The notes under the pieces are model-generated. The model worked only from the letters and a program-made list of their open reading frames with translations. It searched no databases and was not told the DNA's origin. Shown here one piece after another: positions 53,944 through 63,375 of a stretch of 64,000 nucleotides of DNA. Position 1 is the first letter of the stretch; each line of letters begins with the position of its first letter. This stretch comes from Thalassobius sp034670005 (GTDB lineage: Bacteria; Pseudomonadota; Alphaproteobacteria; Rhodobacterales; Rhodobacteraceae): the NCBI RefSeq assembly GCF_034670005.1, contig NZ_JAXMOH010000008.1, positions 1 through 64,000 of the forward strand. The letters are read 5' to 3'. The position numbers and the translations under genes were made by a program.

Positions 53944-54897
53944 ATGAAACTTCGGAATGTAATGGCGGCGACCACTGCAGTTGCCTTGATCTATGGCGGC
54001 GCCGCTTCGGCGGAGAGCTTCAAGATCGGCATCACCCAGAACAACGTGGGCGTCGACAGCTATCAGACCACATATGAAAAGGCCTTTATCGCGGCTGCCG
54101 ATGCGAATGTGGATGTGGAAAGCGTCGTGCTTGACGCGGGCGGCGACGTGGCCCGCCAGATCGCGCAGATGGAAGACCTGATCCAGCAGGAAGTTGACGC
54201 TATCATCATCTGGCCGACCAATGGCGAAGCCGTGATCCCCGCCGTGCGCAAGGCCCATAAGGCAGGCATCCCGGTCATCGTTACCAACTCAAACATTGCC
54301 GAGCAGGGTTTTGATTTCGTCAAGTCGTTCTCTGGTCCCGACAACATCACCCAGGGGGCCCGTTCGGCGGAAATCATGTGCGACAAGTTCAAGGCAATGG
54401 GTATCGAGAACGAAGCCCACGTCGTCCACATCACTGGTCAGCCCGGCTACACCACCGCAATCGAGCGCGCCAAGGGCTTCGAAGATCGCCTGCCTGAGGT
54501 TTGCCCTAACGTGACCGTCATCGATACTCAGCCGGGCGACTGGAGCCGTGAAAAGTCGCAGAAGGTCATGGAAGCTTTCCTCGTCAAGTATGACGATATC
54601 GATGGCGTCTATGCCGGAGATGACAACATGGGCGTTGGGGCGCTCAACGCTGCGAAAGCCGCCGGTCGCGAAGGCATCATCTTTGTTGGTGCGACCAATT
54701 TCTCCGTTGGCTACGAGGCCATGGAACGTGGCGAATACTGGGGTTCGATCTACCAGTCTCCGGTGGACGATGCCGAAGCCGCCCTCAAGACTGCCATCGA
54801 CGTTTTGTCGGGCAAAGACGTGCCGTTCCTGAACTACTTCGACACCCCGAAGATCACGCAGGACAACATGGGCGATTTTACCAAGCCCGTCTTCTAA
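53944..54897 (+). CDS. Sugar ABC transporter periplasmic binding protein (CUT2, RbsB-like)
   Basis: 317 residues. A Sec signal peptide of about 23 residues ends at AASA. The mature part is a type 2 periplasmic binding fold (FKIGITQNNVGVDSYQ, then VDAIIIWPTNGEAVIPAV and DGVYAGDDNMGVGAL). Members bind ribose, xylose, polyols or similar. ATG 53944 follows GGGAGGAGAAC. It is the first gene of the rightward transporter operon. Confidence 0.9.
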   Translation: MKLRNVMAATTAVALIYGGAASAESFKIGITQNNVGVDSYQTTYEKAFIAAADANVDVESVVLDAGGDVARQIAQMEDLIQQEVDAIIIWPTNGEAVIPAVRKAHKAGIPVIVTNSNIAEQGFDFVKSFSGPDNITQGARSAEIMCDKFKAMGIENEAHVVHITGQPGYTTAIERAKGFEDRLPEVCPNVTVIDTQPGDWSREKSQKVMEAFLVKYDDIDGVYAGDDNMGVGALNAAKAAGREGIIFVGATNFSVGYEAMERGEYWGSIYQSPVDDAEAALKTAIDVLSGKDVPFLNYFDTPKITQDNMGDFTKPVF

Positions 54898-54973
54898 GAT
54901 TGCATGTTCTCGGGCGCGGTTTGCCGCGCCCGGTTTCCAACAAAGATCATCAAGATTTCCTGGGGAGGAACCC

Positions 54974-55771
54974 ATGGGCCGTGTTTCGGGTCGTTCATGT
55001 ATTGTAACCGGTGCTGCACAGGGCATTGGACGTGCCATTGGCGAAGCTCTTCTGAACGAAGGCGCCGATGTTTGCTTTGCCGATATAAACGGTGGCAAGG
55101 TGGCCGAGGTTGCGGCCCTGAATAGCGAGCGAGCGACAGCTAATGGCGGGAAAGTGACCCATGCACGGGTTGATGTAACTGACCGTGATCAGGTCCAGGC
55201 GATGATCGCCCATACGGTCGACGTCTTTGGGAAACTCGATGTCAAGTTCAACAATGCCGGCGTGAACAAGCCGATGAACTTTCTCGATGTGACCGAGGAC
55301 AATTGGCGCTTCATCCTGGACGTGAACGGTCTGGGTTGCCTGATAGGCATGCAGGAAGCAGCCAAGCAATTCATCCGTCAAGGCACGCCCGGAAAAATCA
55401 TCAACACCGCTTCGGTCGCCAGCCGTCAGGGCTTTGATAACGTTGCCCCTTACTGCGCATCGAAATGGGGGGTTGTCTCGCTGACCCAGTCGGGTGCGCG
55501 CGATCTGGCGAAACATGATATCACCGTGACGGGGTTTGCTCCGGGGGTGGTCGCAACTGAAATGTGGGAGCAGGTCGATCAGGACCTGATGGCGATCGGC
55601 GCGGCGGAGAGACCGGGCCAAGCGATGGAAGAATTTTCAGCCGAAATTCTGAAGGGCCGCGTGGCCAAGCCGGACGATATTACTGGAACCACCACGTTTT
55701 TGGCATCGAAGGACAGCGACTACATGACGGGCCAGATCGTGATGATCGACGGCGGCATGACGCTGGTATGA
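54974..55771 (+). CDS. Short-chain dehydrogenase/reductase, BudC-like (copy 2)
   Basis: 265 residues. TGAAQGIG, NNAGVNKP, Ser in NTASVAS, YCASK, and DSDYMTGQIVMIDGG. It shares NKP after the NNAG position, MWEQVDQDL and the C-terminal SDYMTGQ with the SDR at 51066-51875. It sits inside the importer operon between the binding protein and the permeases, so it probably oxidises the imported polyol-like compound. GGGGAGGA precedes ATG 54974. Confidence 0.88.
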   Translation: MGRVSGRSCIVTGAAQGIGRAIGEALLNEGADVCFADINGGKVAEVAALNSERATANGGKVTHARVDVTDRDQVQAMIAHTVDVFGKLDVKFNNAGVNKPMNFLDVTEDNWRFILDVNGLGCLIGMQEAAKQFIRQGTPGKIINTASVASRQGFDNVAPYCASKWGVVSLTQSGARDLAKHDITVTGFAPGVVATEMWEQVDQDLMAIGAAERPGQAMEEFSAEILKGRVAKPDDITGTTTFLASKDSDYMTGQIVMIDGGMTLV

Positions 55772-55803
55772 CCGGCGTCCGGGAGGCAAAGGGGAGGAAA
55801 GCC

Positions 55804-56778
55804 ATGGCAGGGCTGACGAAAGAACAGATTGGTGATTTTTTAGCCCGGCAGGGCATTCTTGTCGCCTTCATTCTCTTTATGATCGGATTTACGCTCGCAA
55901 ACGCGCGGTTCCTTGATCCTGACAACATCATGGGGGTTGTGCGCTCATCGGCCATTCTCGGGGTGATGGCGTTGGGGGTTACTTTCGTGGTGATCAGCGG
56001 CAATCTTGACCTCTCGGTCGGGTCGATGATGTCATTCTCAACGATTGTTGTCCTCGACCTGCACGACAAGATCGGGCCAACCCTGGCCATCCCGGCCATG
56101 TTTGCCATGACGCTGTGCCTTGGTGCCTTCATTGGGTTTCTGGTGGGCTATCTCAAGCTCAACTCGCTGATCGTAACGCTGGGCATGCTGTCGGCCATTC
56201 ACGGGCTGACGCTGACCTATTCAGGCGGTAAGAACATGGATATCGCCGATAAAGAAGGTACGTGGTTCAGCGTCTTCGGTCAGGGCGACGCGCTTGGTAT
56301 TCCGGTGCCGATTCTTCTGTTTGGCCTACTGGCGGCCTTTTTTAGTCTCGTACTTGCGAAAACGCCGTTTGGGCGCAAGGTCTATGCAGTAGGCGGCAAC
56401 GGGACGGCGGCGACCTTTTCCGGCATCCGGCGGGCCCGGGTCGTGTTCACCTGCTACCTGCTTTCTTCGCTCTGTGTGGCCACGGCGGGATTGATCCAGG
56501 CCAGCCGCTCTCTCGGATCGCAAAATACCGTGGGGCAGGGTCTGGAGCTGGAGGTCCTCGCCGCGGTGATCCTTGGCGGCGCATCGCTGCTCGGTGGCTC
56601 GGGGACGATCTTCAAGACCGTGATCGGCGTGCTGATCCTGGGGTTTATCCAGAATGGCCTGCTGCTGGTGGGGCTGCAATTCTACGTCCAATATGTGGTG
56701 ACATGGGGCATCATCATTCTTGCGGTCTGGCTCGATATCGCGGCCAAGCGCGGCAAGCTCTGGTCACCGATCGCATAA
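55804..56778 (+). CDS. Sugar ABC transporter permease (CUT2, RbsC-like) 1
   Basis: 324 residues, about eight to ten membrane helices, with the family motif GNLDLSVGSMM near residue 65. ATG 55804 follows GGGGAGGAAAG, 32 bases after the SDR stop; the longer in-frame reading from 55564 lies inside the SDR gene and is rejected. It forms the channel with the next permease. Confidence 0.9.
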   Translation: MAGLTKEQIGDFLARQGILVAFILFMIGFTLANARFLDPDNIMGVVRSSAILGVMALGVTFVVISGNLDLSVGSMMSFSTIVVLDLHDKIGPTLAIPAMFAMTLCLGAFIGFLVGYLKLNSLIVTLGMLSAIHGLTLTYSGGKNMDIADKEGTWFSVFGQGDALGIPVPILLFGLLAAFFSLVLAKTPFGRKVYAVGGNGTAATFSGIRRARVVFTCYLLSSLCVATAGLIQASRSLGSQNTVGQGLELEVLAAVILGGASLLGGSGTIFKTVIGVLILGFIQNGLLLVGLQFYVQYVVTWGIIILAVWLDIAAKRGKLWSPIA

Positions 56779-56791
56779 GGGAGGAGTGATC

Positions 56792-57793
56792 ATGCAACCC
56801 GGAACCCTTTCCACCTTTCTAAAGCGCGGCGCCATCTGGGGCTTTATCGTGCTCGAGCTGGTCTTCTTCACCGTCGCGGGCGAGTTTCTGAGCCTGAGCG
56901 ATAAGGCATTCATGGATGTCGACAACATGCTGCTGCTGTTCAAGCAGTCGGCGCCCATCGGGATCATCGCCGTCGGTATGACGATCATCATGATCAACGG
57001 CAATATCGATCTGAGCGTCGGCGCGACCTATGCGCTTAGCGCGATTGTCCTGCTCGACAGCATGACATGGTCCATCTTCTCGGGGCTGGGCGATTGGGTG
57101 ATCCCGGTTTCGTGGGGGCTGGCCCTGCTGACCGGTGTCGTGCTGGGCGCGCTGAACGGACTGATCGTCTGGAAGACGGGCGTTGATGCTTTCATCGTGA
57201 CGCTTGGATCAATGCTGGGCTATCGCGGGATTGTCTTCATGTATAACGGCGAACAGCCCACCAGCTACCTGAACTGGACACTGGTCGATTTCGCGGAGGC
57301 GCATTTCCTTGGTCTGCACACCGCCACATGGTTCTTGCTGGCCGCAACGGCGGCGGTATGGTTGCTGATGAACAAAACCGTGCATGGCCGTAACGCCTAT
57401 GCCATCGGCGATAACCGCAATGCAGCGGTCAATGCCGGAATCCGCGTGGGACCGCATATGATGATCAACTTTATGGTCATCGGCTTTCTGGCTGCGCTTT
57501 CGGCGGTGGTGTTTTATTCCGAAAGCGGTTCGGTCAACCCCAATGATGGTGAGCTTTACGAGCTTTGGGTGATTACCGCGGTTGTGCTGGGCGGCACCAA
57601 GCTGACCGGCGGTGCCGGGTCCATCATCTCGACCTTCGGCGGCGTGCTGGCCATCCAGCTTTTGCGCAAGGGTTTGGCGCATATAGGCGCCGACACCGAA
57701 ACCGTGAACCTTGTGATCGGTCTTATCCTGATCGTGGTTCTGTTCCTGGATCGCCAGCTCAACATCAAAGGCAAAGAGGAGTTGAAGGTATGA
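56792..57793 (+). CDS. Sugar ABC transporter permease (CUT2, RbsC-like) 2
   Basis: 333 residues with the same fold and the motif GNIDLSVGATY near residue 70. Two different permease genes in one CUT2 operon imply a heterodimeric channel rather than the RbsC homodimer. GGGAGGAG precedes ATG 56792. Its stop overlaps the ATPase start (ATGA). Confidence 0.9.
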   Translation: MQPGTLSTFLKRGAIWGFIVLELVFFTVAGEFLSLSDKAFMDVDNMLLLFKQSAPIGIIAVGMTIIMINGNIDLSVGATYALSAIVLLDSMTWSIFSGLGDWVIPVSWGLALLTGVVLGALNGLIVWKTGVDAFIVTLGSMLGYRGIVFMYNGEQPTSYLNWTLVDFAEAHFLGLHTATWFLLAATAAVWLLMNKTVHGRNAYAIGDNRNAAVNAGIRVGPHMMINFMVIGFLAALSAVVFYSESGSVNPNDGELYELWVITAVVLGGTKLTGGAGSIISTFGGVLAIQLLRKGLAHIGADTETVNLVIGLILIVVLFLDRQLNIKGKEELKV

Positions 57794-59301
57794 CCGATCA
57801 GACCCCCGTCCTGCGTCTCGAACACATCGTCAAGACATTCCCGGGCGTTCGGGCGCTGGACGATGTATCGCTGTCTGTCTTGCCGGGCGAAGTGCATGCC
57901 CTGATGGGCGAAAACGGCGCCGGCAAGTCCACCCTGATGAAGGTGCTGGGTGGCATCTATCAGCCCGACGAGGGCCAGATCATCGTCGGAGAAAAACCCG
58001 CAGTGATGTATTCCCCACTGGAAGCCAAGGCCAAGGGCATTGTCTTCATCCATCAGGAGCTCAGTCTCGCCGAAGAACTCACGGCCGCCGAGAATATCTA
58101 TCTGGGCGAGCTGCCGCGCAAGCGTTTCGGCCTTGTCGATTGGGATAAACTCTATGCCCAGACCGATGCGATCCTGCAAAAGCTGAAAGTGGGTTTCGAT
58201 GCCAGAAAGCGGGTCGGCGATCTCAGTATCGCCAACCAGCAGATGGTAGAGATCGCCCGCGCACTTACTGTGGACGCAAAGGCAGTGATCTTCGATGAGC
58301 CCACCGCTTCGTTAACGGACGCGGAAAAAGTGGTGCTGTTCGACGTGATCGCCGATCTGCAAGCGCACGGGGTGGGCATCATCTACATTTCGCACCGGAT
58401 GGAAGAAATCTTCAAGATCACTGACCGGATCAGTGTGCTGCGCGACGGGCAATATCGGGGCACGCTAACCACTGCCGAGACCAATGAGGATGAAGTCACT
58501 CAGTTGATGATTGGCCGCAAGCTTGACCTAAGAAGGAATGAGACGCATCACGACCTGGGCGATGTTGCCATTGAAGTGCGTAACCTGTCCTGTGGCGACC
58601 TGTATCAAGACGTCAGCTTCGAGGTGCGCAGGGGAGAAGTTGTTGGCTTCTACGGTCTTGTCGGCGCAGGGCGGACCGAGATAGCCGAGACGCTGTTCGG
58701 TCTGCGCGAACCGAGTGCCGGAACAATCCTTCTGGATGGCGCAAAAACATCCATCAATTCGCCCGCCGATGCGATTGCAAAGGGAATTTCGCTGGTCCCG
58801 GAAGACCGAAAGGGGCAAGGGCTCGTACTGGGCATGAACTGCAGGGACAACATGACCTTGCCGCAAATTTCCGATCTGAAGGCCGGGCCGTTCGTCGCGG
58901 AAGGCGCCGAGATCGCAATCTTCGATCAGTATCGCGATCGGCTCGACATTCGGACGCCGGGCTGGAAACAGCAGGTCGGAAATCTGTCTGGTGGCAACCA
59001 GCAGAAGATCGTGATCGGTAAATGGTTGTCCATGCATCCCAAAGTGCTGATCGTGGATGAGCCGACGCGAGGAATTGACGTGGGCTCAAAATCCGAAATC
59101 CATAACCTGATCCGGGAACTGGCGGCGCAGGGTTACGCGGTGATCGTGATTTCGTCGGAAATGCCCGAAGTGTTACATGTGTCCGACCGCATAATCGCGA
59201 TGTACAGCGGCCGCATCATGCGCAGTTTTACTTCCGAGGAAGTGACCGAAGACAACCTTATCCAGGCGATCTCAGGGATCAAAGACAACAAAGCCGCATG
59301 A
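57790..59301 (+). CDS. Sugar ABC transporter ATP-binding protein with two nucleotide-binding domains (CUT2, RbsA-like)
   Basis: 503 residues. Domain 1 has Walker A GENGAGKST, signature LSIANQQ and Walker B VIFDEPTASL. Domain 2 (from about 258) has the usual degenerate GLVGAGRTE site, signature LSGGNQQKIVIGKWL and VLIVDEPTRGID. It completes the importer; ATG 57790 overlaps the upstream stop. An apparent extension to 57565 lies inside the permease gene. Confidence 0.93.
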   Translation: MTDQTPVLRLEHIVKTFPGVRALDDVSLSVLPGEVHALMGENGAGKSTLMKVLGGIYQPDEGQIIVGEKPAVMYSPLEAKAKGIVFIHQELSLAEELTAAENIYLGELPRKRFGLVDWDKLYAQTDAILQKLKVGFDARKRVGDLSIANQQMVEIARALTVDAKAVIFDEPTASLTDAEKVVLFDVIADLQAHGVGIIYISHRMEEIFKITDRISVLRDGQYRGTLTTAETNEDEVTQLMIGRKLDLRRNETHHDLGDVAIEVRNLSCGDLYQDVSFEVRRGEVVGFYGLVGAGRTEIAETLFGLREPSAGTILLDGAKTSINSPADAIAKGISLVPEDRKGQGLVLGMNCRDNMTLPQISDLKAGPFVAEGAEIAIFDQYRDRLDIRTPGWKQQVGNLSGGNQQKIVIGKWLSMHPKVLIVDEPTRGIDVGSKSEIHNLIRELAAQGYAVIVISSEMPEVLHVSDRIIAMYSGRIMRSFTSEEVTEDNLIQAISGIKDNKAA

Positions 59302-59475
59302 GGAGGGTTGAGGTGCCCTTAGATTTGTAGACGCTTGCCTTGTTCAGATTGAGCTGTCTGGGTTCGCAATTCACCAGCCGGGAATGGCAATCTTTCCTGG
59401 CGCAACACAATCTGGTGCCCAGCATGAGCCGACGCGGAAACTGTCACGAGTTCAAAGATGGTCTGCGAAGCAGAT

Positions 59476-59498
59476 CAGATGATCCGGGGGATCATCTG
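59476..59498. repeat. Palindrome within an in-frame insertion in the transposase remnant
   Basis: Ten-base arms (CAGATGATCC and its complement) flank GGG. They lie in a 60-base stretch (59448-59507) that replaces a single Asp codon between RGNCH and NAVAESF, a net gain of 57 bases that keeps the frame. Confidence 0.65.
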
Positions 59499-59672
59499 AA
59501 ATCGCAGAACGCTGTCGCTGAGAGCTTCTTCCAACTGCTGAAACGGGAACGGATCAGGAGCCGAACCTACCCGACCCGCGAAGCCGCAAGACAGGACGTG
59601 TTTGAGTACATCGAGATGTTCTACAATCCGAAACGCAAGCACACGAACAACGGAATGCTGTCGCCCCCTCTC

Positions 59673-59692
59673 GGTGATTGCATGCAATCACC
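59673..59692. repeat. 20-bp perfect palindrome in a second insertion
   Basis: GGTGATTGCA followed by its exact complement. It sits in a 37-base insertion (59667-59703) between the SP and VDF codons of the transposase C terminus, shifting the frame there. Confidence 0.65.
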
Positions 59693-59812
59693 TGCCGGCA
59701 ATGGTTGACTTCGAAACCAGACAGCTCAATCTGAACAAGGCAGGTGTCTAGGAAACTAGGGGCACCTCAGCTTTAGGCTCAGTTTCCACTGTATTCTTCA
59801 CCTTCCTTCAGA

Positions 59813-61021
59813 TCAGAAGAGCAGGTTCTCCGCGAGCGTCTTTGCAATGATTGGAGCGCTCGAATATTTCCCGGTGTCGACGGATACATATCCATCACAA
59901 TGGGTCACGCCGAACGTGCTACGATCGTGAATCGTGGACGTGGGATCGGATAAAGAACCATGGCCGCGCGCGAATACGTAGCCGCCCTCGATCCGGATGT
60001 CTTCGGCGGCGTCGAAAACCGCTCGTACCGAGGGCATTTCACGAGTGATGTTTTCCCGTATCCCGGCCACAACTCGATCTTTTTCGGATCCTTCTGGCGC
60101 GCGGCATTCGGGCGGGGCGACGTCGCGGCCTTCGGCCAACAATCCGGCAGGATACCACGACACGTAGAAATTCCGTCCATCATAGTTCTTTACGTCACCA
60201 AAAGGCCCTACCGCCAGAACCGCCGACCGAGCGCTGACGCACCGCGTTGTCCGGACGAATGCAGAGACGCGGTAGCGATGGCTCCAATCGCTTTCGGTCA
60301 CAATTCCGAGGCTGCGGTCAACGGCGGGCCGGCCATGCCAGAGCGCGTTAACGACAATGCGGAACGGTCCTTCTCGTCCCGCCTCCGTTTCCACGAACAG
60401 GAGCCCGCGATCACGTGCAACTCCTGTAACGCGATGGCTGAGAAGGCGGGTAATTCCGGTTTCTGCCCCGAGCGCAGCGCTGAGACGGTCGGCGAACCAG
60501 CCCGTATCGACCGATCGTTCCGGAACGGCGAAGCCAGCCAAGGCCCGGTCGGGATTCGCGACATCGACCAGTTCCGCAGCGCTAAGGCGGTGAACACGCG
60601 CGTTTTCGAGGGGGCCGAGGTAGCGGCCATGACCTGCGTTTTCGCGAAGAGTTTCGGTCAGCCTTTCGAAATAGGCGCCCATGGATTCGGGGTCAACGAT
60701 CGAGTCACGGTGGACAATGTAGTGGTCGTCTTCGGGTGTCGTGTGATCGGCGAGGCTGGTTCCGATCGCCTCTTCGGCCAGCGGTGCGAAACTGAGCCCC
60801 CCAGGCAGAACTTTTAGTGCTGTCGCAAGAGTTGGATCCGCGCTGTAAAGATAACCGAGATGAATCTTTCCTTCATTCCAACGGCTTGCGCCGGTCATTG
60901 GGTCGGGGGCCTGATCGAATATGCTTACCCTGGCGCCACGGCGGGCTAGGAACATGGCCGTGAGTGTGCCCATGATTCCTGCTCCGAGAACAGCAATATC
61001 CGGTTTCGGACCGCGCCTCAT
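59813..61021 (-). CDS. FAD-dependent oxidoreductase (DAO family)
   Basis: 402 residues. An N-terminal GAGIMG FAD loop (about 13-18) is followed by ASRWNEGKIHLGY, a segment seen in a group of flavoenzymes found in polysaccharide clusters. The C-terminal DTGKYSSAPIIA is also DAO-like. No folate domain is present, unlike the two fusion dehydrogenases further left. ATG 61021 has no clear Shine-Dalgarno. Its neighbours are deoxysugar genes, so it may act on a sugar or on a glycan substituent; the substrate is unknown. Confidence 0.75.
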   Translation of the reverse strand: MRRGPKPDIAVLGAGIMGTLTAMFLARRGARVSIFDQAPDPMTGASRWNEGKIHLGYLYSADPTLATALKVLPGGLSFAPLAEEAIGTSLADHTTPEDDHYIVHRDSIVDPESMGAYFERLTETLRENAGHGRYLGPLENARVHRLSAAELVDVANPDRALAGFAVPERSVDTGWFADRLSAALGAETGITRLLSHRVTGVARDRGLLFVETEAGREGPFRIVVNALWHGRPAVDRSLGIVTESDWSHRYRVSAFVRTTRCVSARSAVLAVGPFGDVKNYDGRNFYVSWYPAGLLAEGRDVAPPECRAPEGSEKDRVVAGIRENITREMPSVRAVFDAAEDIRIEGGYVFARGHGSLSDPTSTIHDRSTFGVTHCDGYVSVDTGKYSSAPIIAKTLAENLLF

Positions 61022-61118
61022 GACGGGACCGGGATCAGAGCATGTTCAGCCGGCGCAGACTTGCACCCACGCGCCCAAACCTGCCAGCCGAGACCGACCA
61101 GACACGACGTGTCAGATT

Positions 61119-61553
61119 TCATTGCGCACACTCGAAGTAGCTATCAGGATCATAGGGTGTATCGCACAGGACGGTGATCGCGGGCTGATGACCGTGAAAG
61201 GACTGCCTGGACCAGATGCCGGGGCCGATCAAGAGAGCACGGCGCGCGCCGCCGAGCTCCCATGAGAGACGTGTGTCATCCCTGCAAAGCTCGCAAGTCA
61301 CCCGACCTGAGTTTAGCAACAGCAGTTGCCGACCCTTATAGTGGCCATGGCCGCCCCGTTCTGCCCCGTCCCGAGCACCGATGGTGAAGGCGCGTACCGG
61401 CGCGAAACCGAGCTTTGCGAAGTCGAGGCTGGCGAGTGAGCCGGTTTCGTCTTCGATCGCGTCAAGGGCCCAGAGAACCGCTTGCCCCTCAAAGGCCGTG
61501 GCCACGACCTGTGGAACGGGCGCCGATTTCCGATCGATACGTTTGGGTCTCAT
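61119..61553 (-). CDS. WxcM/FdtA-like cupin (sugar-nucleotide 3,4-ketoisomerase type)
   Basis: 144 residues in one cupin domain. RAFTIGARDGAERGGHGHYKGRQ carries the metal or substrate histidines, followed by LLLLNSG and IGPGIWSRQSFHG. This pattern resembles FdtA/QdtA, which isomerise dTDP-4-keto-6-deoxyglucose to the 3-keto form. The sequence can be read upstream to 61658, but ATG 61553 starts closest to where homology should begin; its ribosome binding site is weak. It is on the same strand as the FAD oxidoreductase, 97 bases upstream of it. Confidence 0.7.
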   Translation of the reverse strand: MRPKRIDRKSAPVPQVVATAFEGQAVLWALDAIEDETGSLASLDFAKLGFAPVRAFTIGARDGAERGGHGHYKGRQLLLLNSGRVTCELCRDDTRLSWELGGARRALLIGPGIWSRQSFHGHQPAITVLCDTPYDPDSYFECAQ

Positions 61554-61909
61554 GACAACGTCGGCCAACTCTAAAAACGCTCCCTGCGTCTGCTGTAACG
61601 GTTTTCCCCGATTGGTACGGCCATTGATAGGGTTAGATGCTCCGGAAGCGTTAAACAAGGATCTTCAGAAGTGGGTTTCGAATGCTGAATTTTCTCAACT
61701 AATTGAATAGGGCGCAAGCCGGTCGCTACGGATAGACATGATTGGCATACTCTGGCAGTCATGTCGTCGTGAATTGGGGTGCCGCTGTTTCTTTTCGTCT
61801 GATATAGAGCTGACAGAGATGCGGCTTGGCCCGGATTAGGTAGGTTTCGCATGTTCCAATCAGACAGGTGGCTTGCTCGAAGTTGGTCAGGTCATTGAGA
61901 GAATATACC
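61554..61909. other. Divergent intergenic region of the deoxysugar locus
   Basis: About 355 bases between the leftward cupin gene and the rightward dehydratase gene. I see no further gene. Both promoters should lie here; the stretch 61670-61740 is the most AT-rich, but no firm boxes or operators were found. Confidence 0.4.
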
Positions 61910-63223
61910 ATGCCGATTGTCGAAGGCATCAGCCACCTGAACGACGTCCTCGAAGTAGAACGCTCTGGCTTTTCAATTCGTTCGGTGGGCTTTTCCGAAG
62001 CTGATGATTGGATCATGAATTCTGGTGCGCTTGCCCACCGGTCGGGCGGATTTTTCAATATTGTGGGAGTTCGTGAACCTTGCCATCCGGATCGTGTTTT
62101 CCTGCATCAACCGCAGGCGGCCATTACGGGCATGATTACGGCCGTCAAAGATGGCTCGCGGTACTTTCTGCTTCAGGCGCGGGCAGAGCCGGGCAATCCA
62201 AATGCAGTTCAGTTCAGCCCCACTGTTCAGGCGACCGCCGCCAACTATATGGGGTTGCATGGGGGGGCGCCAACTCCATACATTGATGCGTTCTTACGAT
62301 ATGACGCCGATGCAACGGTCCTCGCCGATACGTCGCAACTCGATCTTGGGGAACGTTATTTATTCAAGACCAAGCGCGCGATCATCCTTGAAATGCCAAC
62401 GCTTGACCCGCCCGCACCATCATTTGTCTGGGTGAAAAATTCCGTTCTGGTTCAGGCGGCGCATCGTGGATTATTCCTGAATCCGGATCTTCGAACCCTT
62501 CTTGCCCTGTCTCCGTGGTCGCGCGATGATATCAGCAAAGAACTGACACCGGTGGATTGTGAGGTCAGAAAAAGCCTGTCGACCCCGCTTCGCCCCGAGG
62601 TGCTGGGGCGCACGTTCGCACGGACGCCCGCCGACGCGAAGACGTTGAAATTCGTGCCGCTTGAACAATTGGACGGATGGCATTTTGATCAAAACACGTT
62701 TTATGAAAATTCTTCACGACAAGGGATAGGCGTCGAAATGTTCGAAACGCGCGCCGTGAACCGGGAAGTGAAATCCTGGTCCCAACCTCTGATCAAAGCT
62801 GCTGGCGAGGGTCAGGCCATTCTCGTTTTCCGCAAGACGTCCTCAGGGTTGGAGTTTTTCGCTTCGTTTGCCAAGGAAACCGGTCTTGCGTCGCCAAGCG
62901 CACTTGGTCCCAGCCTCGTGCAGTATCCCGGATCAAGTGCCTGCGCGCCGAAATCCCTTTCGGAAAGTTCATACAAAGTGGTTTTCGAGGCCTTGGAAAG
63001 CGACGAAGGAGGCCGGTTTTACAGGAATATCTGGCGCTATCGGATTGCCGAATACGCAAATGACGCGAAAGATCTGTCGGAGGAACAAGGTGTTTGGCTC
63101 CGACTTTCGGAGCTGAAGCGATTGCTGGAAACCTCGAATATCTGCACCATCCAGTTGCGCGCGATCCTATCTCATTTGCTGGCAATTAGAATTTCCACGA
63201 ACCAGGAAGAGGAAGCCCTGTGA
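61910..63223 (+). CDS. NDP-hexose 2,3-dehydratase
   Basis: 437 residues. The motif AEPGNPNAVQFSPTVQAT followed by ANYMGLHGG is the hallmark of the TylX3/EryBVI/SpnO group, which removes the C2 hydroxyl of a dTDP-4-keto-6-deoxyhexose. The family consists of two tandem repeats; here the second (about residues 290-350, ALGPSLVQYPG) is more diverged. I chose ATG 61910 (MPIVEG); a GTG at 61868 is possible. A 2,3-dehydratase next to a 3,4-ketoisomerase-like cupin points to a 2,6-dideoxy or amino-deoxy sugar. Confidence 0.85.
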   Translation: MPIVEGISHLNDVLEVERSGFSIRSVGFSEADDWIMNSGALAHRSGGFFNIVGVREPCHPDRVFLHQPQAAITGMITAVKDGSRYFLLQARAEPGNPNAVQFSPTVQATAANYMGLHGGAPTPYIDAFLRYDADATVLADTSQLDLGERYLFKTKRAIILEMPTLDPPAPSFVWVKNSVLVQAAHRGLFLNPDLRTLLALSPWSRDDISKELTPVDCEVRKSLSTPLRPEVLGRTFARTPADAKTLKFVPLEQLDGWHFDQNTFYENSSRQGIGVEMFETRAVNREVKSWSQPLIKAAGEGQAILVFRKTSSGLEFFASFAKETGLASPSALGPSLVQYPGSSACAPKSLSESSYKVVFEALESDEGGRFYRNIWRYRIAEYANDAKDLSEEQGVWLRLSELKRLLETSNICTIQLRAILSHLLAIRISTNQEEEAL

Positions 63224-63375
63224 GCGTGTCCAGGGCATTCATCGCATAGACATACAGGTCATGTTGTTGAACAGAGGGGCTTCTTTACCTTATGCGAGAC
63301 CTTATGCGAGGTTTTGTTACCTTCCATGCGGCTCTTGAATTGCCGGCAACATATTTTTTTGCGGTTTAGATAGAC

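Larger units (their letters stand above)
59309..59769 (+). mobile_element. IS3-family remnant with 53-bp inverted ends and two palindromic insertions
   Basis: Inverted repeats at 59309-59361 and 59717-59769 match at 47 of 53 positions; the inner 25 are perfect. Between them is the C-terminal part of an OrfB transposase (GSQFTSREWQSFL, NAVAESFFQLLKRER, YNPKRKHTNNGMLSP). The right repeat includes the natural C terminus (DFETRQLNLNKAGV), so the left repeat holds an inverted copy of coding DNA. Two short insertions carrying palindromes break the gene (59448-59507 and 59667-59703). The element begins eight bases after the ABC ATPase stop. Confidence 0.8.
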
